Made by a program: the position numbers and the translations under genes. From positions 4,265,555-4,329,554 of the forward strand of contig NZ_CP014327.1 of assembly GCF_000812665.2 (NCBI RefSeq): DNA of 64,000 nt, given 5' to 3'. The notes beneath the pieces were generated by a model. It ran no database searches and was not told where the DNA came from. It saw only the letters and a program-made list of their open reading frames with translations. Below, one piece after another: positions 1 through 9,253 of the stretch (the stretch's first letter is position 1; every line of letters begins with the position of its first letter). The stretch comes from Falsihalocynthiibacter arcticus. GTDB taxonomy: Bacteria; Pseudomonadota; Alphaproteobacteria; Rhodobacterales; Rhodobacteraceae.

Positions 1-240
1 CTCGTGTACTCTGCGTGCGGCCACCAAAATTCGGCGCTTAATTTCCTGACGAGCCCCCTGTGCCTCAACGTCTGAAATTAATCCGCGCGCAGAATCCCGG
101 TCCACTTCTTCAAGCTGGTCCACCAAAACCGCGGGGGTCGCTTGGGCCTCGCTTATTGGGGACTTCCTGCCAAAAAACAGTGGCGTCAAAACCATGCCAA
201 TCGAAAGGAAAGACAGCAATATCATCAAAGTCCAAATCAT
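1..240 (-). CDS. ccmI: CcmI, c-type cytochrome biogenesis protein, N-terminal part (cut by window edge)
   Basis: An open frame starts with ATG at 240 and runs off the left edge without a stop (80 codons visible). The product begins MIWTLMILLSFLSIGMVLTP, a single N-terminal membrane helix, followed by a charged stretch with LVDQLEEVDRDSARGLIS, the usual start of CcmI proteins. CcmI holds apocytochrome c for the CcmF/CcmH heme ligation complex in the periplasm. The ATG overlaps the restored ccmH stop in an ATGA arrangement (237-240), which indicates translational coupling. The TPR part lies outside the window. The call rests on this N-terminus and on position after ccmF-ccmG-ccmH. Confidence 0.82.
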   Translation of the reverse strand, partial: MIWTLMILLSFLSIGMVLTPLFFGRKSPISEAQATPAVLVDQLEEVDRDSARGLISDVEAQGARQEIKRRILVAARRVHE

Positions 241-706
241 GTGTGTGGTCCTGTTTTTTGTTCATTGATGAAGGTTTCAATTTCTTGTTCTTCTGCGTCG
301 CTCAGCCCCTTTGGTGGGGTTTGCCGCGACGTTCGTCGAAGGGTGAGCAACCCAATTGCCAGTGCCATTAAAAGCAAAAACGGGGGGCGAGCCAAAGGGC
401 ATAGGTCCTTGGTTTAAAGGGCGGTTTCAACAACACGTAATCGCCATACCGCACCTGAATGAAAGCGATGGCTTGGGCGTTGCTGTCGCCTGCAACCAGC
501 CTTTCACGCACGAGCAAGCGCAAATCACGCGCCACACCAGCGTTTGAGCTGTCGATATCTTGGTTCAGGCACACCACACAGCGCAATTCCCTTGAAACGT
601 CGCGGGCGCGGGCTTCCATCACTGGGTCTGCCAGCATTTCATCCGGCTCGACCCCAAGGGCCGCAAACGGCGAGAGGAAAAAGACCACCACAAGAAGTCG
701 TAGCAT
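237..706 (-). CDS. ccmH: CcmH/CycL, apocytochrome c thiol reductase, with a one-base frameshift
   Basis: Signal peptide, then the CcmH motif RCVVCLNQDI with Cys43 and Cys46 of a CxxC that reduces apocytochrome c in the periplasm. As written, the frame stops at 368 after LWLAPRFCF. Adding one base to the six-G run at 382-387 continues the protein as a second membrane helix (APPFLLLMALAIGLLTLRR) and a charged tail ending at 237, about 156 residues, the normal family length. The restored stop overlaps the ccmI start. The start (704-706) overlaps the ccmG stop as TGATG. A homopolymer sequencing error is likelier than a real mutation because the 3' part is well preserved. Confidence 0.88.
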
Positions 707-1269
707 CAGCTTTCCTCCGATTTAAGAGCGCCAGCCTGAATGAGTGCCGCGCGAAACTCTGCCGTGGCCTCTTCACCAACCACGGGTCCAACAAACCGGA
801 AAACCACAGTGCCATCACGCGCAATTATAAAGGTTTCCGGCACCCCTGAAATCCCCCATTCAATCCCAGCGCGGCCAGAAACATCCGACCCGATTCGCGT
901 GTAAGGATTGCCAAGATTATTCAGCCAGCGCGCCGCGTCTTTGGGTTTGTCTTTGTAGTTGATGCCATACAAACGCATCCCATCCTTTTGCGCCAATTTC
1001 GACAGAACCGCATGTTCCGCGCGACAGGGTACGCACCAAGATGCAAAGACATTGACCACAACAGGCGTGTCTGAGTTTACGAGATTTGCGCGTGCCAATC
1101 CGGGCACATCGACGCCTTCAATTGGCGACAAATCAAAATCCGGCGCGGGTTGGGAAATGAGCACGGTAGGCACCTCATTTGGATCACGGTCTGGGTTTAG
1201 CCCCCAAAGGAAGAACCCACCAACGACTAGCGCGATGAAAAATGGCGTGAAGGCAATCAATCGTTTCAT
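706..1269 (-). CDS. ccmG: CcmG/DsbE, periplasmic thioredoxin-like protein for cytochrome c maturation
   Basis: 187 residues. An N-terminal membrane anchor (about residues 5-24) precedes a thioredoxin fold with active site WCVPC at 78-82 and the cis-proline segment GVPETF near 142-147. The family passes reducing power to CcmH and apocytochrome c in the periplasm. The gene starts 2 bp after the ccmF stop, and its TGA overlaps the ccmH ATG by one base, so ccmF-ccmG-ccmH-ccmI read as one operon. Confidence 0.93.
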   Translation of the reverse strand: MKRLIAFTPFFIALVVGGFFLWGLNPDRDPNEVPTVLISQPAPDFDLSPIEGVDVPGLARANLVNSDTPVVVNVFASWCVPCRAEHAVLSKLAQKDGMRLYGINYKDKPKDAARWLNNLGNPYTRIGSDVSGRAGIEWGISGVPETFIIARDGTVVFRFVGPVVGEEATAEFRAALIQAGALKSEES

Positions 1270-1271
1270 GG

Positions 1272-3272
1272 TTACTCCGCTGGGGCTGTTGCGACTGGAA
1301 GGGTTTTACGCGACCTAGGGGCCCCCACACGCAGGCGCCGATCAGACAAGGAAAAGCCGCCTCCAAGGATGAGGAATCCCATACCTATCCAGATAAAATT
1401 CACCAGGGGTTCATAGAGAATACGCAATGTCAGCGCGCCACTCTGTTCCGACGTCTCGGAGAGGGGGGTCGAAATTGAAGCATAAAGATCACCCGCAAGA
1501 GTCGAGCGTATTGCGCTTTCCGTCGTGGTGCTTTGCGCCACTGGGTAGCTACGCCGCTCAGGGTAAAGAATGGTAATTGGCTTGCCACCACGTTCCACCA
1601 CGAGAGTACCGCGATCCGCGACGTAATTGGGTCCACGGACCCGTTCCATACCCTCAAATGTCACATCAAATCCCGCAATCTCAATGGTCGTTCCAGGGGT
1701 AACAAAGACGATTTCTTCTACTTTCCACGCGCTAGACCCAATGAAGCCAAACATCGCAATCGCGAGTCCCGTATGGGCAAGCGTCATTCCATGTGCAGCC
1801 CGTGGTAAATTGCGCGCGCGGTGCAGAGACTCCGCGAAAGATACGTCAAAGAGGCGGATGCGCGTGCCCCATTCGCGTAGGGTCGCCAAGAACAGCCAAA
1901 TTGCCAAAAGGATCGACAAATAGGCCAAAACTGGTCCGCCGTTTTGCAAATACCAGAGCGTGAGCGTGGCAAGAACCGAGAGCACTGCCACAAAACGCAA
2001 ACGTTGTAGAATGCCCACTAAGTCCGCGCGTTTCCATGAGAGATAGGGCCCGAGAGCCATTACAAAAACCAGCAACAGCATCATAGGCACAACGGACGCA
2101 TTGAAAAACGGCGGTCCGACAGAGATTTTCTCATCTGTCACCGCTTCGAGAAATAGAGGGTAAAGTGTGCCAAACAGAATTGCTCCAGTGGCCGCACCAA
2201 GGATGATACTGTTGAGCAATAGCCCCGCTTCGCGGCTCACGGGTTTAAACAATCCACCCGGTTCCATCAGTGGCGCACGCCACGCAAACAGGGCCAAGGA
2301 GCCGCCAATTGAAAGCGCCAGCAGAAATAAAATATACATCCCTCGTTCGGGATCGACGGCGAAAGCATGTACCGATGTCAAAAGCCCCGACCGCACGACG
2401 AATGTGCCCAAAAGCGAGAAGGAAAAGGCCAGAATTGCGAGTAGAATGGTCCAACTTTTGAAGGCGTCCCGCTTTTCGGTGACGATGGCCGAATGCAATA
2501 ACGCGGTGCCCAACAGCCACGGCATGAAGCTAACATTTTCAACTGGATCCCAGAACCACCAGCCACCCCAACCGAGTTCATAGTAGGCCCACCATGAGCC
2601 CAAAGTGATCCCTGCGGTCAAACACATCCACGCGGCCAAAGTCCATGGGCGGACCCATCGCGCCCAAGCCGCGTCAACGCGTCCCTCGAGCAGGGCCGCA
2701 ACGGCAAACGAAAAGACAATAGAGAAGCCAACATAGCCCAAGTAAAGCAATGGCGGATGCAACGCGAGGCCTACATCTTGAAGCAGCGGGTTAAGGTCAT
2801 TCCCATCCAAAGGTGGTGGGAAAAGGCGGTCGAAGGGGTTTGAGGTCAGCAACATAAACGAGAGGAACCCCGTGCTGATCCAAGCCTGCACCGCCAGTGT
2901 CCGCGCTTTGAGCGGCTCTGGGATATTGCTGCCAAAGAGCGAAACGCCGGCGCCAAAAACGGAGAGGATCAAGACCCACAGCAAAAGAGACCCTTCGTGA
3001 CTGCCCCATGTCCCCGCAATTTTAAACAGCATCGGTTTGAGCGAATGAGAATTTTCGACCACGTTTAAAACCGTAAAATCACTGGTTACAAAACTGCGCA
3101 TTAAGGCGGCAAAGGCAATGCCAATAAAGCTGAGTTGCCCAAGCGATGTAGCCCGCGCGGATTGCATCCAAAGGAGCTTTTCACGATTGGCCCCAAGGAT
3201 TGGGAGCACACTTTGAACAAGCGCGAGGGCGAAGGCGAGTGCCAAAGCGAAGTGGCCGATCTCGGGTATCAT
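1272..3272 (-). CDS. ccmF: CcmF, heme lyase subunit for c-type cytochrome maturation
   Basis: 666-residue polytopic membrane protein of normal family length. It contains the tryptophan-rich heme-binding WWD segment WGGWWFWDPVEN at about 235-246, preceded by LHPPLLYLGYVGFS, another family landmark (about 171-184). CcmF attaches heme covalently to CxxCH motifs of apocytochromes on the periplasmic side. It is the first gene of the ccm run here. ccmABC, ccmD and ccmE are not in the window. Confidence 0.95.
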   Translation of the reverse strand: MIPEIGHFALALAFALALVQSVLPILGANREKLLWMQSARATSLGQLSFIGIAFAALMRSFVTSDFTVLNVVENSHSLKPMLFKIAGTWGSHEGSLLLWVLILSVFGAGVSLFGSNIPEPLKARTLAVQAWISTGFLSFMLLTSNPFDRLFPPPLDGNDLNPLLQDVGLALHPPLLYLGYVGFSIVFSFAVAALLEGRVDAAWARWVRPWTLAAWMCLTAGITLGSWWAYYELGWGGWWFWDPVENVSFMPWLLGTALLHSAIVTEKRDAFKSWTILLAILAFSFSLLGTFVVRSGLLTSVHAFAVDPERGMYILFLLALSIGGSLALFAWRAPLMEPGGLFKPVSREAGLLLNSIILGAATGAILFGTLYPLFLEAVTDEKISVGPPFFNASVVPMMLLLVFVMALGPYLSWKRADLVGILQRLRFVAVLSVLATLTLWYLQNGGPVLAYLSILLAIWLFLATLREWGTRIRLFDVSFAESLHRARNLPRAAHGMTLAHTGLAIAMFGFIGSSAWKVEEIVFVTPGTTIEIAGFDVTFEGMERVRGPNYVADRGTLVVERGGKPITILYPERRSYPVAQSTTTESAIRSTLAGDLYASISTPLSETSEQSGALTLRILYEPLVNFIWIGMGFLILGGGFSLSDRRLRVGAPRSRKTLPVATAPAE

Positions 3273-3365
3273 AAGATAATCCAGTCAGTTGGGTGGCTTC
3301 AGATGCCCTTCCTCATGTGAGGGTAAGGGAGGTGAAAATCGTCAAGTACTACGGTCAATTTTGCC

Positions 3366-4756
3366 TTATGCTGTGGTGCTATTGGCGAGCGGGATTGTGA
3401 TTGTGGCGCGCAACCCGATCTCTTCGCGGTTTGACAGAGATATATCGCCACCGTGTGCGCCAATGATTGTGCGCGCAATCGACAGTCCGAGCCCATGCCC
3501 GCCGGTTTCTAACGACCGTGACTGCTCAAGCCGGAAAAAAGGATCGAACACACGCTCAAGTTCCGTGGCAGGGATTCCAGGGCCGTCATCCTCCACGGTT
3601 ATGACAAATTCGTCTTTTGAAACCGTGTGATACACCCGCGTGTTCCCCCCATAACGTTCGGCATTTTCGATGACATTTCTAAGGGCGCGGCGCATTGCAT
3701 TAGGGCGCAGGCGCACGTCGATTGTTGGGCCGTCCGCAAGCTCGAATGGAGTGTGCATGTCTGTTTGAAGGGATTGAAGGAAGGTTTTCAGATCAACGAC
3801 TTCTGGCTCCTCCCCCCCGTCAACCCGCGTGCAAAGGTTAGGGTTGCCTCAACCATCGACTGCATTTCTTCGACCGATGCAACCAAACTGTCACGCGTTT
3901 CCTCGTCATCCACCATCTCGGCGCGGACACGCAGGGCCGTAAGCGGAGAGCGGAGGTCGTGACCGAGGGCTGCCAACAACCGCGTGCGGTCGGCCACAAA
4001 TCGCGTGAGGCGACCCTGCATCCGATTAAAAGTAGAGGTAAGATCGCGCACCTCGGCGGGTCCAACCATAGATAAATCAGCGACATCCTCACCGCGACCC
4101 AGACGATCCGCCGCCTGTACCAAACCTCGCAACGGGCCCGTAAGGCGGGTCATCAAAAACCAAAAAACGACACCCAAAATTGCGGCGGCAGACAGGGCGA
4201 AGGTAAGCATGGAATAGATTGGCCATTGTATGGGGGGCCGTTCAAAACGCGTGCTCACGTTAAGCCAATCCCCGCCCGTAATGCCAATGGACAGGTTCAT
4301 TTCAACCGCCGACAACTCGCCGCGCATCATGGCAACATGCATTTGGGCCATTTCCTGCGAAAGGTGTGGAAGCGGTAAAATCTGCCCCTCAATTTCGTGC
4401 AGCTCGACGCGAATATCGCGACTAAAACTGTCGTCTAACAACGCCCGAATGCGCCCCTCAACTAAGCCACTGTCAGAATGGTCCGCGTGTTGAACAATGG
4501 GCCGAGACGCCAATTCAAACCGCACCAAGGGGGAGTTGGACGCGCGCAAAATCGAGACGTGAAGCTCTGAAGGAGCCTCTTCAATTAGGCGCGCAACATT
4601 CGCCGCACGACCGGCAGCCTCAAACCCCAATGCAGCGCGAACCGCGAGGCTGCGTTCGTCAGCAAACAACCAAAGGCTAATAAATTGGGCTACCAACAAG
4701 GCTGCCATGACCAGAAGAACGAGCTGCACACGCAACGTACGTAAAAGCCCCATCAT
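3366..4756 (-). CDS. Sensor histidine kinase (copper-cluster kinase), with a one-base frameshift
   Basis: The N-terminal part reads: membrane helix about 11-31, periplasmic sensor about 32-179, second helix 180-202, HAMP 203-255 and the phospho-acceptor motif LGHDLRSPLT with His266. The frame then breaks. One extra base in the seven-C run at 3812-3818 joins it to the ATPase domain (N box NVIENAERYG, G boxes DDGPGIP and GGHGLGLSIA), giving about 463 residues. The start overlaps the response regulator stop (4753-4756). The sensor contains a His/Met stretch (HLSQEMAQMHVAMMRG, 131-146), which would fit metal sensing. The target cluster 5646-8919 is inferred from position. Confidence 0.85.
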
Positions 4757-5478
4757 CCGCCAAAAACCTCAACATCAACCGACAGGCAGTATCCACCATT
4801 GCGAATGGTCCTGATGATTTTAGGGCGCAGGACGTCTATTTCAATTTTGCGCCGCAATCGACTGATTTGGTTGTCAATTGTACGATCAAGGGGCCCTCCA
4901 GACCGGCCCGCCGCTAAGTCCAAAAGCTGATCCCGACTCAGAACAACGCGGGGGCGTTCGAGCAGCACGACCAGCAATTTGAAATCCGCGCTTGTTAGGG
5001 CAATTTCTTCCTGACCTTCGCTCAACAAAACCTGCCGGTCGGCATCCAGAACTAAGTGTGCAAAACGTATTTTCTTACTCGCAAAATCACCAATCACCCT
5101 CTCGGGTTGTGCCGCACGACGCAGCACAGCTTTAATACGTGCCAGAAGTTCGCGCGGGTTAAACGGCTTAGAAATATAGTCGTCTGCACCGATTTCGAGG
5201 CCGACAATACGGTCCGTATCGTCGCCCAACGCCGTCAACAAAATGATGGGTATTTTTTGCTCTCCAGAAAGGCGCTGACAGACCGATAGACCGCTTTCGC
5301 CAGGCATCATGACATCCAAAACGATAAGGTCAAAATGCCCCATCGCCAGCTTGGAATCCATGTCCTTTGCATCCTTAGCTGGGGTGGCCCGCAGTCCATT
5401 TTTAATCAAAAAACGGGTCACGCTTTCACGGATTTGCAGGTGGTCGTCTACGACGAGAATATGTGGCGGGTTCATCAT
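4753..5478 (-). CDS. OmpR-family response regulator
   Basis: 241 residues. The receiver domain has the acidic pair at 11-12, phospho-acceptor Asp55 (LIVLD) and Lys104 (YISKPF). A winged-helix DNA-binding domain follows from about 135 to the end (TSADFKLLVVLLERP, SRLRRKIE). It is coupled to the sensor kinase by an ATGA overlap and is divergent from the EF-hand/rhodanese/multicopper oxidase operon, which it most likely controls. The inducer is not shown by the sequence. Copper is inferred from the neighbours. Confidence 0.93.
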   Translation of the reverse strand: MMNPPHILVVDDHLQIRESVTRFLIKNGLRATPAKDAKDMDSKLAMGHFDLIVLDVMMPGESGLSVCQRLSGEQKIPIILLTALGDDTDRIVGLEIGADDYISKPFNPRELLARIKAVLRRAAQPERVIGDFASKKIRFAHLVLDADRQVLLSEGQEEIALTSADFKLLVVLLERPRVVLSRDQLLDLAAGRSGGPLDRTIDNQISRLRRKIEIDVLRPKIIRTIRNGGYCLSVDVEVFGG

Positions 5479-5593
5479 GTTCTCTTTCTAAATCAAATAT
5501 ATCCGTCGGGTCAGGCTCATTTTTGTCGCCAATTGTATCAGCCATCCTCCATTGCGACAGATGGATACAAATCCAAGCGTGCGCTGGCTTTGG

Positions 5594-5612
5594 TTTCTGT
5601 CATTTCTTGTCA
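5594..5612. promoter_or_regulatory. Candidate OmpR-type direct repeat upstream of the EF-hand operon
   Basis: Two adjacent near-identical units, TTTCTGTCA (5594-5602) and TTTCTTGTCA (5603-5612), lie in the divergent 167-bp gap between the response regulator and the EF-hand gene. Direct repeats spaced by about one helix turn are typical of OmpR-family sites. They sit about 34 bp before the EF-hand start, so the site could act on that promoter. No proof of binding can be read from the sequence. Confidence 0.35.
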
Positions 5613-5645
5613 GTGTAAAGCGGAAATAATTTTGGAGAGACAACA

Positions 5646-6215
5646 ATGTCAAATACCCTCAAAACAGCAATATCTTTTGTCCTATTCACCGCAGTTAGCA
5701 CCACCGCCTTTGCGGATGCAGGACATCATGACGGCGAAAAACCCAAAGGCGCACCACAAGCGTTCAATGGTATGATGGGCGGGAATGGAAACATGGGAAT
5801 GATGAGGGGTGGCCATCATGAAGACATGGCGGGAAGCATGGGCATGATGATGCAAATGCACTCACGTATGATGAACCAGAATATGATGGCGTTGATGCAG
5901 GGCGTGATGATGGAGGGCATTGAGGCAGACGCCGATGGCGACGGAACTGTTTCAGACGAAGAAGCGCATGGAATGTTGCAATCGATGCACGCAAATTCGG
6001 ATGCGAATGACGACGGGACTCTTTCAATCGACGAATTTGAAGTGCTTCACAGCATGATGGTGCGCGCGCAAATGGTTGATAGGTTTCAAGACCTCGATGC
6101 AGATGGGGATGGCATGGTAACAATGGGCGAAATGACCGCACCTGCCGACCAAATGGACATGCCGATGCGAGGAAACGGTGGTATGGGTGAAGAGTCTGGT
6201 CCGTCCGACAACTAG
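5646..6215 (+). CDS. Exported Met/His-rich EF-hand protein
   Basis: 189 residues with a Sec signal peptide ending near AFADAG. Residues 43-89 are very rich in Met with His pairs (GHH, RGGHHED, MQMHSRMM). I count 31 Met in the whole protein. Three EF-hand loops follow: D95-E106, D119-E130 and D151-E162, each with the Dx[DN]xDG pattern. The Met/His section suggests soft-metal binding such as Cu(I), and the loops suggest Ca. It opens an operon with rhodanese, multicopper oxidase and TVP38. RBS GGAGAG lies 6 bp before the ATG. It is not a family I can name beyond EF-hand. Confidence 0.85.
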   Translation: MSNTLKTAISFVLFTAVSTTAFADAGHHDGEKPKGAPQAFNGMMGGNGNMGMMRGGHHEDMAGSMGMMMQMHSRMMNQNMMALMQGVMMEGIEADADGDGTVSDEEAHGMLQSMHANSDANDDGTLSIDEFEVLHSMMVRAQMVDRFQDLDADGDGMVTMGEMTAPADQMDMPMRGNGGMGEESGPSDN

Positions 6216-6252
6216 GCGACCACGCTCAGCACAATCGAAAGGAAACCCCTTT

Positions 6253-6720
6253 ATGCAACTGAACCGTAGAACATTGCTCGGCTTCATCGCAGCTCTCCCC
6301 GCAGCAACTTTCGCCCCGATTACTTTCGCCCAAAACCGTGAGGTTTGGTCGGTGAGTGAGGCCTATGAGGCCCTGCAACTGGATGAAATTCTTCTGTTGG
6401 ATATCCGCTCGCCTCAGGAATGGGCCGAGACAGGCGTGGCACAGGGTGCGTGGCCTGTGAGCCTGCATGAGGAAGGGTTTTCGGAGCGACTTATGGCGGC
6501 GCGAACGCTTGCCCAAGACCGGCCCGTTGCGCTGATCTGTGCGACGGGGGGACGCTCAGGGGCCGTTTATAAGAACCTGAAAGCGGCTGGATACGAAAAT
6601 TTCATTGATGTTTCCGAAGGAATGCATGGTTCAAGTGCCGGCGCCGGATGGATCAATACGGGTCTGCCAATTGTGACGATTGAAGAGGCGCAGGCCGCCC
6701 TTCCCGACGATCTGCTCTAA
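6253..6720 (+). CDS. Exported single-domain rhodanese
   Basis: 155 residues. The N-terminus MQLNRRTLLGFIAALPAATF has a twin-arginine-like start and hydrophobic core, so export is likely. The rhodanese fold shows LLLDIRSPQEW (48-58) and the active-site loop ICATGGRSG with catalytic Cys96. I chose the ATG at 6253 because a GAAAGGAAA ribosome site precedes it and the signal peptide starts there. It lies between the EF-hand and multicopper oxidase genes in the same direction. The role is sulfane-sulfur transfer in the periplasm. A direct link to copper detoxification is inferred only from context. Confidence 0.88.
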   Translation: MQLNRRTLLGFIAALPAATFAPITFAQNREVWSVSEAYEALQLDEILLLDIRSPQEWAETGVAQGAWPVSLHEEGFSERLMAARTLAQDRPVALICATGGRSGAVYKNLKAAGYENFIDVSEGMHGSSAGAGWINTGLPIVTIEEAQAALPDDLL

Positions 6721-6741
6721 AACACTAAACGGAGATACAAA

Positions 6742-8181
6742 TTGAAACGTCGAACCCTTCTAGGCGGTATCGCAGCAAGCACCGCAGTTGTGGGCTTTCC
6801 GAATTTATCCATTAGTCAGGAAGCTCCCAAACGTCTCGTCATGCCCCCACTTATGGATGCAACGACGACAAGACGGGTTCGGTTGGAGGCGCAAAAGGGG
6901 CGAACTTTGTTTAAAGGTTCGTCCCGCGCTGACACATGGGGATTTAACCAACCCTTCCTTGGACCGACCCTGCGTATGGCGACAGGGCAAACAACGGTCA
7001 CAGAGGTTACAAACAGTTTGAATGAGCCGATTTCGGTGCATTGGCATGGGCTTCTCGTGCCCGGGAGCGTCGATGGGGGGCCTCATCAACCCATCGCACC
7101 GCAGGCAACGTGGACACCAGAAATCTCCCTGACCCAACCCACCGCCACAGCTTGGTATCACTCCCACATTCATGGTGCGACGGCCAAACAGGTTCAGATG
7201 GGATTGGCAGGCGTGTTGCAAATCTCGGACGGCCAAGATGACGCCCGAGAACTCCCGTCAACTTACGGGGTGGATGACCTGACTCTCGTAATTCAGGATC
7301 GCCGTTTTTCGCACAATGGCCAAATGGATTTGTCCATCGGGATGGCCGAACAGATGACCGGTTTTCTTGGGGATACGATGTTGATCAACGGACAAATCGG
7401 CGCGACTGCGGTTGTGCCGCGCGGAGTGGTGCGCCTGCGACTTTTGAACGGATCGAACGCTCGGATTTATACGCTGGCCTTATCCGACAATCGGCCGATG
7501 CATCTCGTTGCGACAGATAGTGGGCTCCTAGATCAACCCATCGCCCTCACGAGCCTCAGGATTGCACCGGGGGAACGGTATGAAGTGTTGGTTGATTTTT
7601 CCAACGAACGCACGGTGACACTCCTTTCGGCGCAAAATCCGAACACGGGCATGATGGGGGGTGGGAACCAAAGCAATGGCAGCTTCCCTGTGTTTCCTTT
7701 TAGCGTCGATGCATCCCTTCCTACACGGATAACGCGCCTTCCCACGGCCCTTGGTGGTAGCCGCCCAACCGCCGATGCCTCCAACGCGAAATGGCGTCGC
7801 TTTTCCCTCGATATGTCGATGGGCATGGGTATGATGTTTCGCCAATCGGACCGGCGCTTTTCCATCAACGGGGCACCGTTTGACATGAAGCGCATCGATT
7901 TCAACGTCGACCTTGGCGCAGTGGAACGTTGGACAATTTCAGCCGACACGATGATGCACCCGTTTCACGTTCACGGAGCCATGTTTCAAGTCCTCACGGA
8001 AAACGGTCAGCCGCCTCAACCTCAAAACACTGGATGGAAAGACACAGTTTTGGTCAACGGGTCTGTCGATCTCTTGATCAGGTTTGATCACCCTGCCTCA
8101 GAAAAAACCCCATTTATGTATCACTGCCACATCCTCGAACATGAAGATGGTGGAATGATGGGACAATTCACAGTTGGTTGA
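6742..8181 (+). CDS. Multicopper oxidase (CueO/CopA-like), TTG start
   Basis: 479 residues. It starts at TTG with GGAG 8 bp upstream. A Tat-type leader (KRRTLLGG) is followed by three cupredoxin domains. Copper ligands are visible: HWH 100-102, HSH 140-142, HPFHVH in domain 3 and YHCHILEHEDGGMM near the end (His461, Cys462, His463, His467, axial Met472). Such enzymes oxidise Cu(I) or organic substrates in the periplasm. A Met-rich patch (MSMGMGMM) lies before domain 3 ligands, as in cuprous oxidases. It sits 21 bp after the rhodanese gene in the same operon. Confidence 0.92.
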   Translation: MKRRTLLGGIAASTAVVGFPNLSISQEAPKRLVMPPLMDATTTRRVRLEAQKGRTLFKGSSRADTWGFNQPFLGPTLRMATGQTTVTEVTNSLNEPISVHWHGLLVPGSVDGGPHQPIAPQATWTPEISLTQPTATAWYHSHIHGATAKQVQMGLAGVLQISDGQDDARELPSTYGVDDLTLVIQDRRFSHNGQMDLSIGMAEQMTGFLGDTMLINGQIGATAVVPRGVVRLRLLNGSNARIYTLALSDNRPMHLVATDSGLLDQPIALTSLRIAPGERYEVLVDFSNERTVTLLSAQNPNTGMMGGGNQSNGSFPVFPFSVDASLPTRITRLPTALGGSRPTADASNAKWRRFSLDMSMGMGMMFRQSDRRFSINGAPFDMKRIDFNVDLGAVERWTISADTMMHPFHVHGAMFQVLTENGQPPQPQNTGWKDTVLVNGSVDLLIRFDHPASEKTPFMYHCHILEHEDGGMMGQFTVG

Positions 8182-8229
8182 ACGAAGTAGTCTACCGCAG
8201 CCGCCCCTACCCCTTTAGAGTACCCGCGC

Positions 8230-8919
8230 ATGCTCAGCTTCAAGCCCATCAAAACAAAACCCTTTGCCGTTGCGGTTTTCGCCGCTTTGGCACTCGTCGC
8301 AGTCTTACTTTGGTTTTTTGGGGTGCCTGCTTTGCCTGACGCAGAGGAAATGACCGCATGGATCAAAAATCTGGGAGTTCTAGGCCCACTCGCCATCATT
8401 GGGCTGATGACCCTCGCGGTTGTCGCCAGCCCAATCCCCAGCGCCCCAATCGCCGTTGCCGCAGGGGCCGCTTACGGCAAGATGGCGGGTATGATCTATG
8501 TGGCAATTGGTGCGGAAACGGGGGCAGTTCTCGCGTTTCTCATTGCGCGTCATCTTGGCCAAGACGCTGTTGAGCGATTCCTTGGCAAAAAGGCTGGAAA
8601 AGGCCTTTTGGGTTCGCAGAACGCACTGACGTTTGCGGTATTCTTCAGCCGACTACTCCCCTTCGTCTCCTTTGATGTAATGAGCTATGCCGCCGGTCTC
8701 AGCCGCTTACATCTCTGGCGTTTCCTGCTCGCAACCTTCGCCGGTATTCTGCCTGCAAGCTTTGCCTTGGCCTTTATCGGAGCCGAGGCCGTGGAGGGCA
8801 ATTCAAAGTGGATCATGAGCGTGATTTTGGGACTAGGTCTACTGACAGGCGTGCCACTTTTACTTGCGTTTCTCCGACGCAGAACGGCCCTTGAAGACAG
8901 TGAAGGCACCGATGAATAG
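8230..8919 (+). CDS. TVP38/TMEM64 (DedA-like) membrane protein
   Basis: 229 residues with several membrane helices. The core SNARE-associated/DedA-like region includes VASPIPSAPIAVAAGAAYG, GAVLAFLIARHLG and FFSRLLPFVSFDVMSYAAGLS. The last resembles the conserved R-x-x-P-x-x-x-F segment of the family. Members are found in the inner membrane and have been linked to lipid scrambling and metal or mercury traits. It is the last gene of the copper-like operon, 48 bp after the multicopper oxidase. Confidence 0.85.
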   Translation: MLSFKPIKTKPFAVAVFAALALVAVLLWFFGVPALPDAEEMTAWIKNLGVLGPLAIIGLMTLAVVASPIPSAPIAVAAGAAYGKMAGMIYVAIGAETGAVLAFLIARHLGQDAVERFLGKKAGKGLLGSQNALTFAVFFSRLLPFVSFDVMSYAAGLSRLHLWRFLLATFAGILPASFALAFIGAEAVEGNSKWIMSVILGLGLLTGVPLLLAFLRRRTALEDSEGTDE

Positions 8920-8929
8920 TTCACTATAT

Positions 8930-9072
8930 TTATTGCAAAAACGCAAGATCTCGATATCAGAAGCTTCCGTTTATCGCGTACTAAAAGCACGTGACCTAAT
9001 AACGAGCCCAGCCTTCATTGTGATCAAGGCCGCAAGCGAGTTCTAAGATAAGACCACTGCGATCAATCTACT
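8930..9072 (+). pseudogene. IS3-family transposase OrfB fragment
   Basis: The translated stretch reads LQKRKISISEASVYRVLKAR then DLITSPAFIVIKAASEF, which is a segment of IS3-family OrfB proteins. The codon after it is TAA, followed by DKTTAIN in the same frame, as the family continues, so the stop is probably a point change. The start and rest of OrfB are gone. The fragment sits before an OrfA fragment, the reverse of the order inside one IS3 element, so at least two insertions or a rearrangement are implied. Confidence 0.7.
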
Positions 9073-9253
9073 CCCCCTCTGTCTGACGTCAGCACCTGCT
9101 GGACAGATTTGAGTATTTGAATAATGGAGGATTTCTGGTTCATCTTATCGATTAGGAGATCGAGATGATGAAGAAGCCCAAGACATCGAATGGACCTGTC
9201 ACGGTTTGATGCCGCTCCTTTGATAGCATTTACTGCAACAAAGGAGACTGAGC

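Noticed and set aside
60..371. Plus-strand open frame over the ccm genes
   Set aside because: It lies opposite ccmI/ccmH, shows no family resemblance and has no ribosome site. It is a by-product of the ccm coding.
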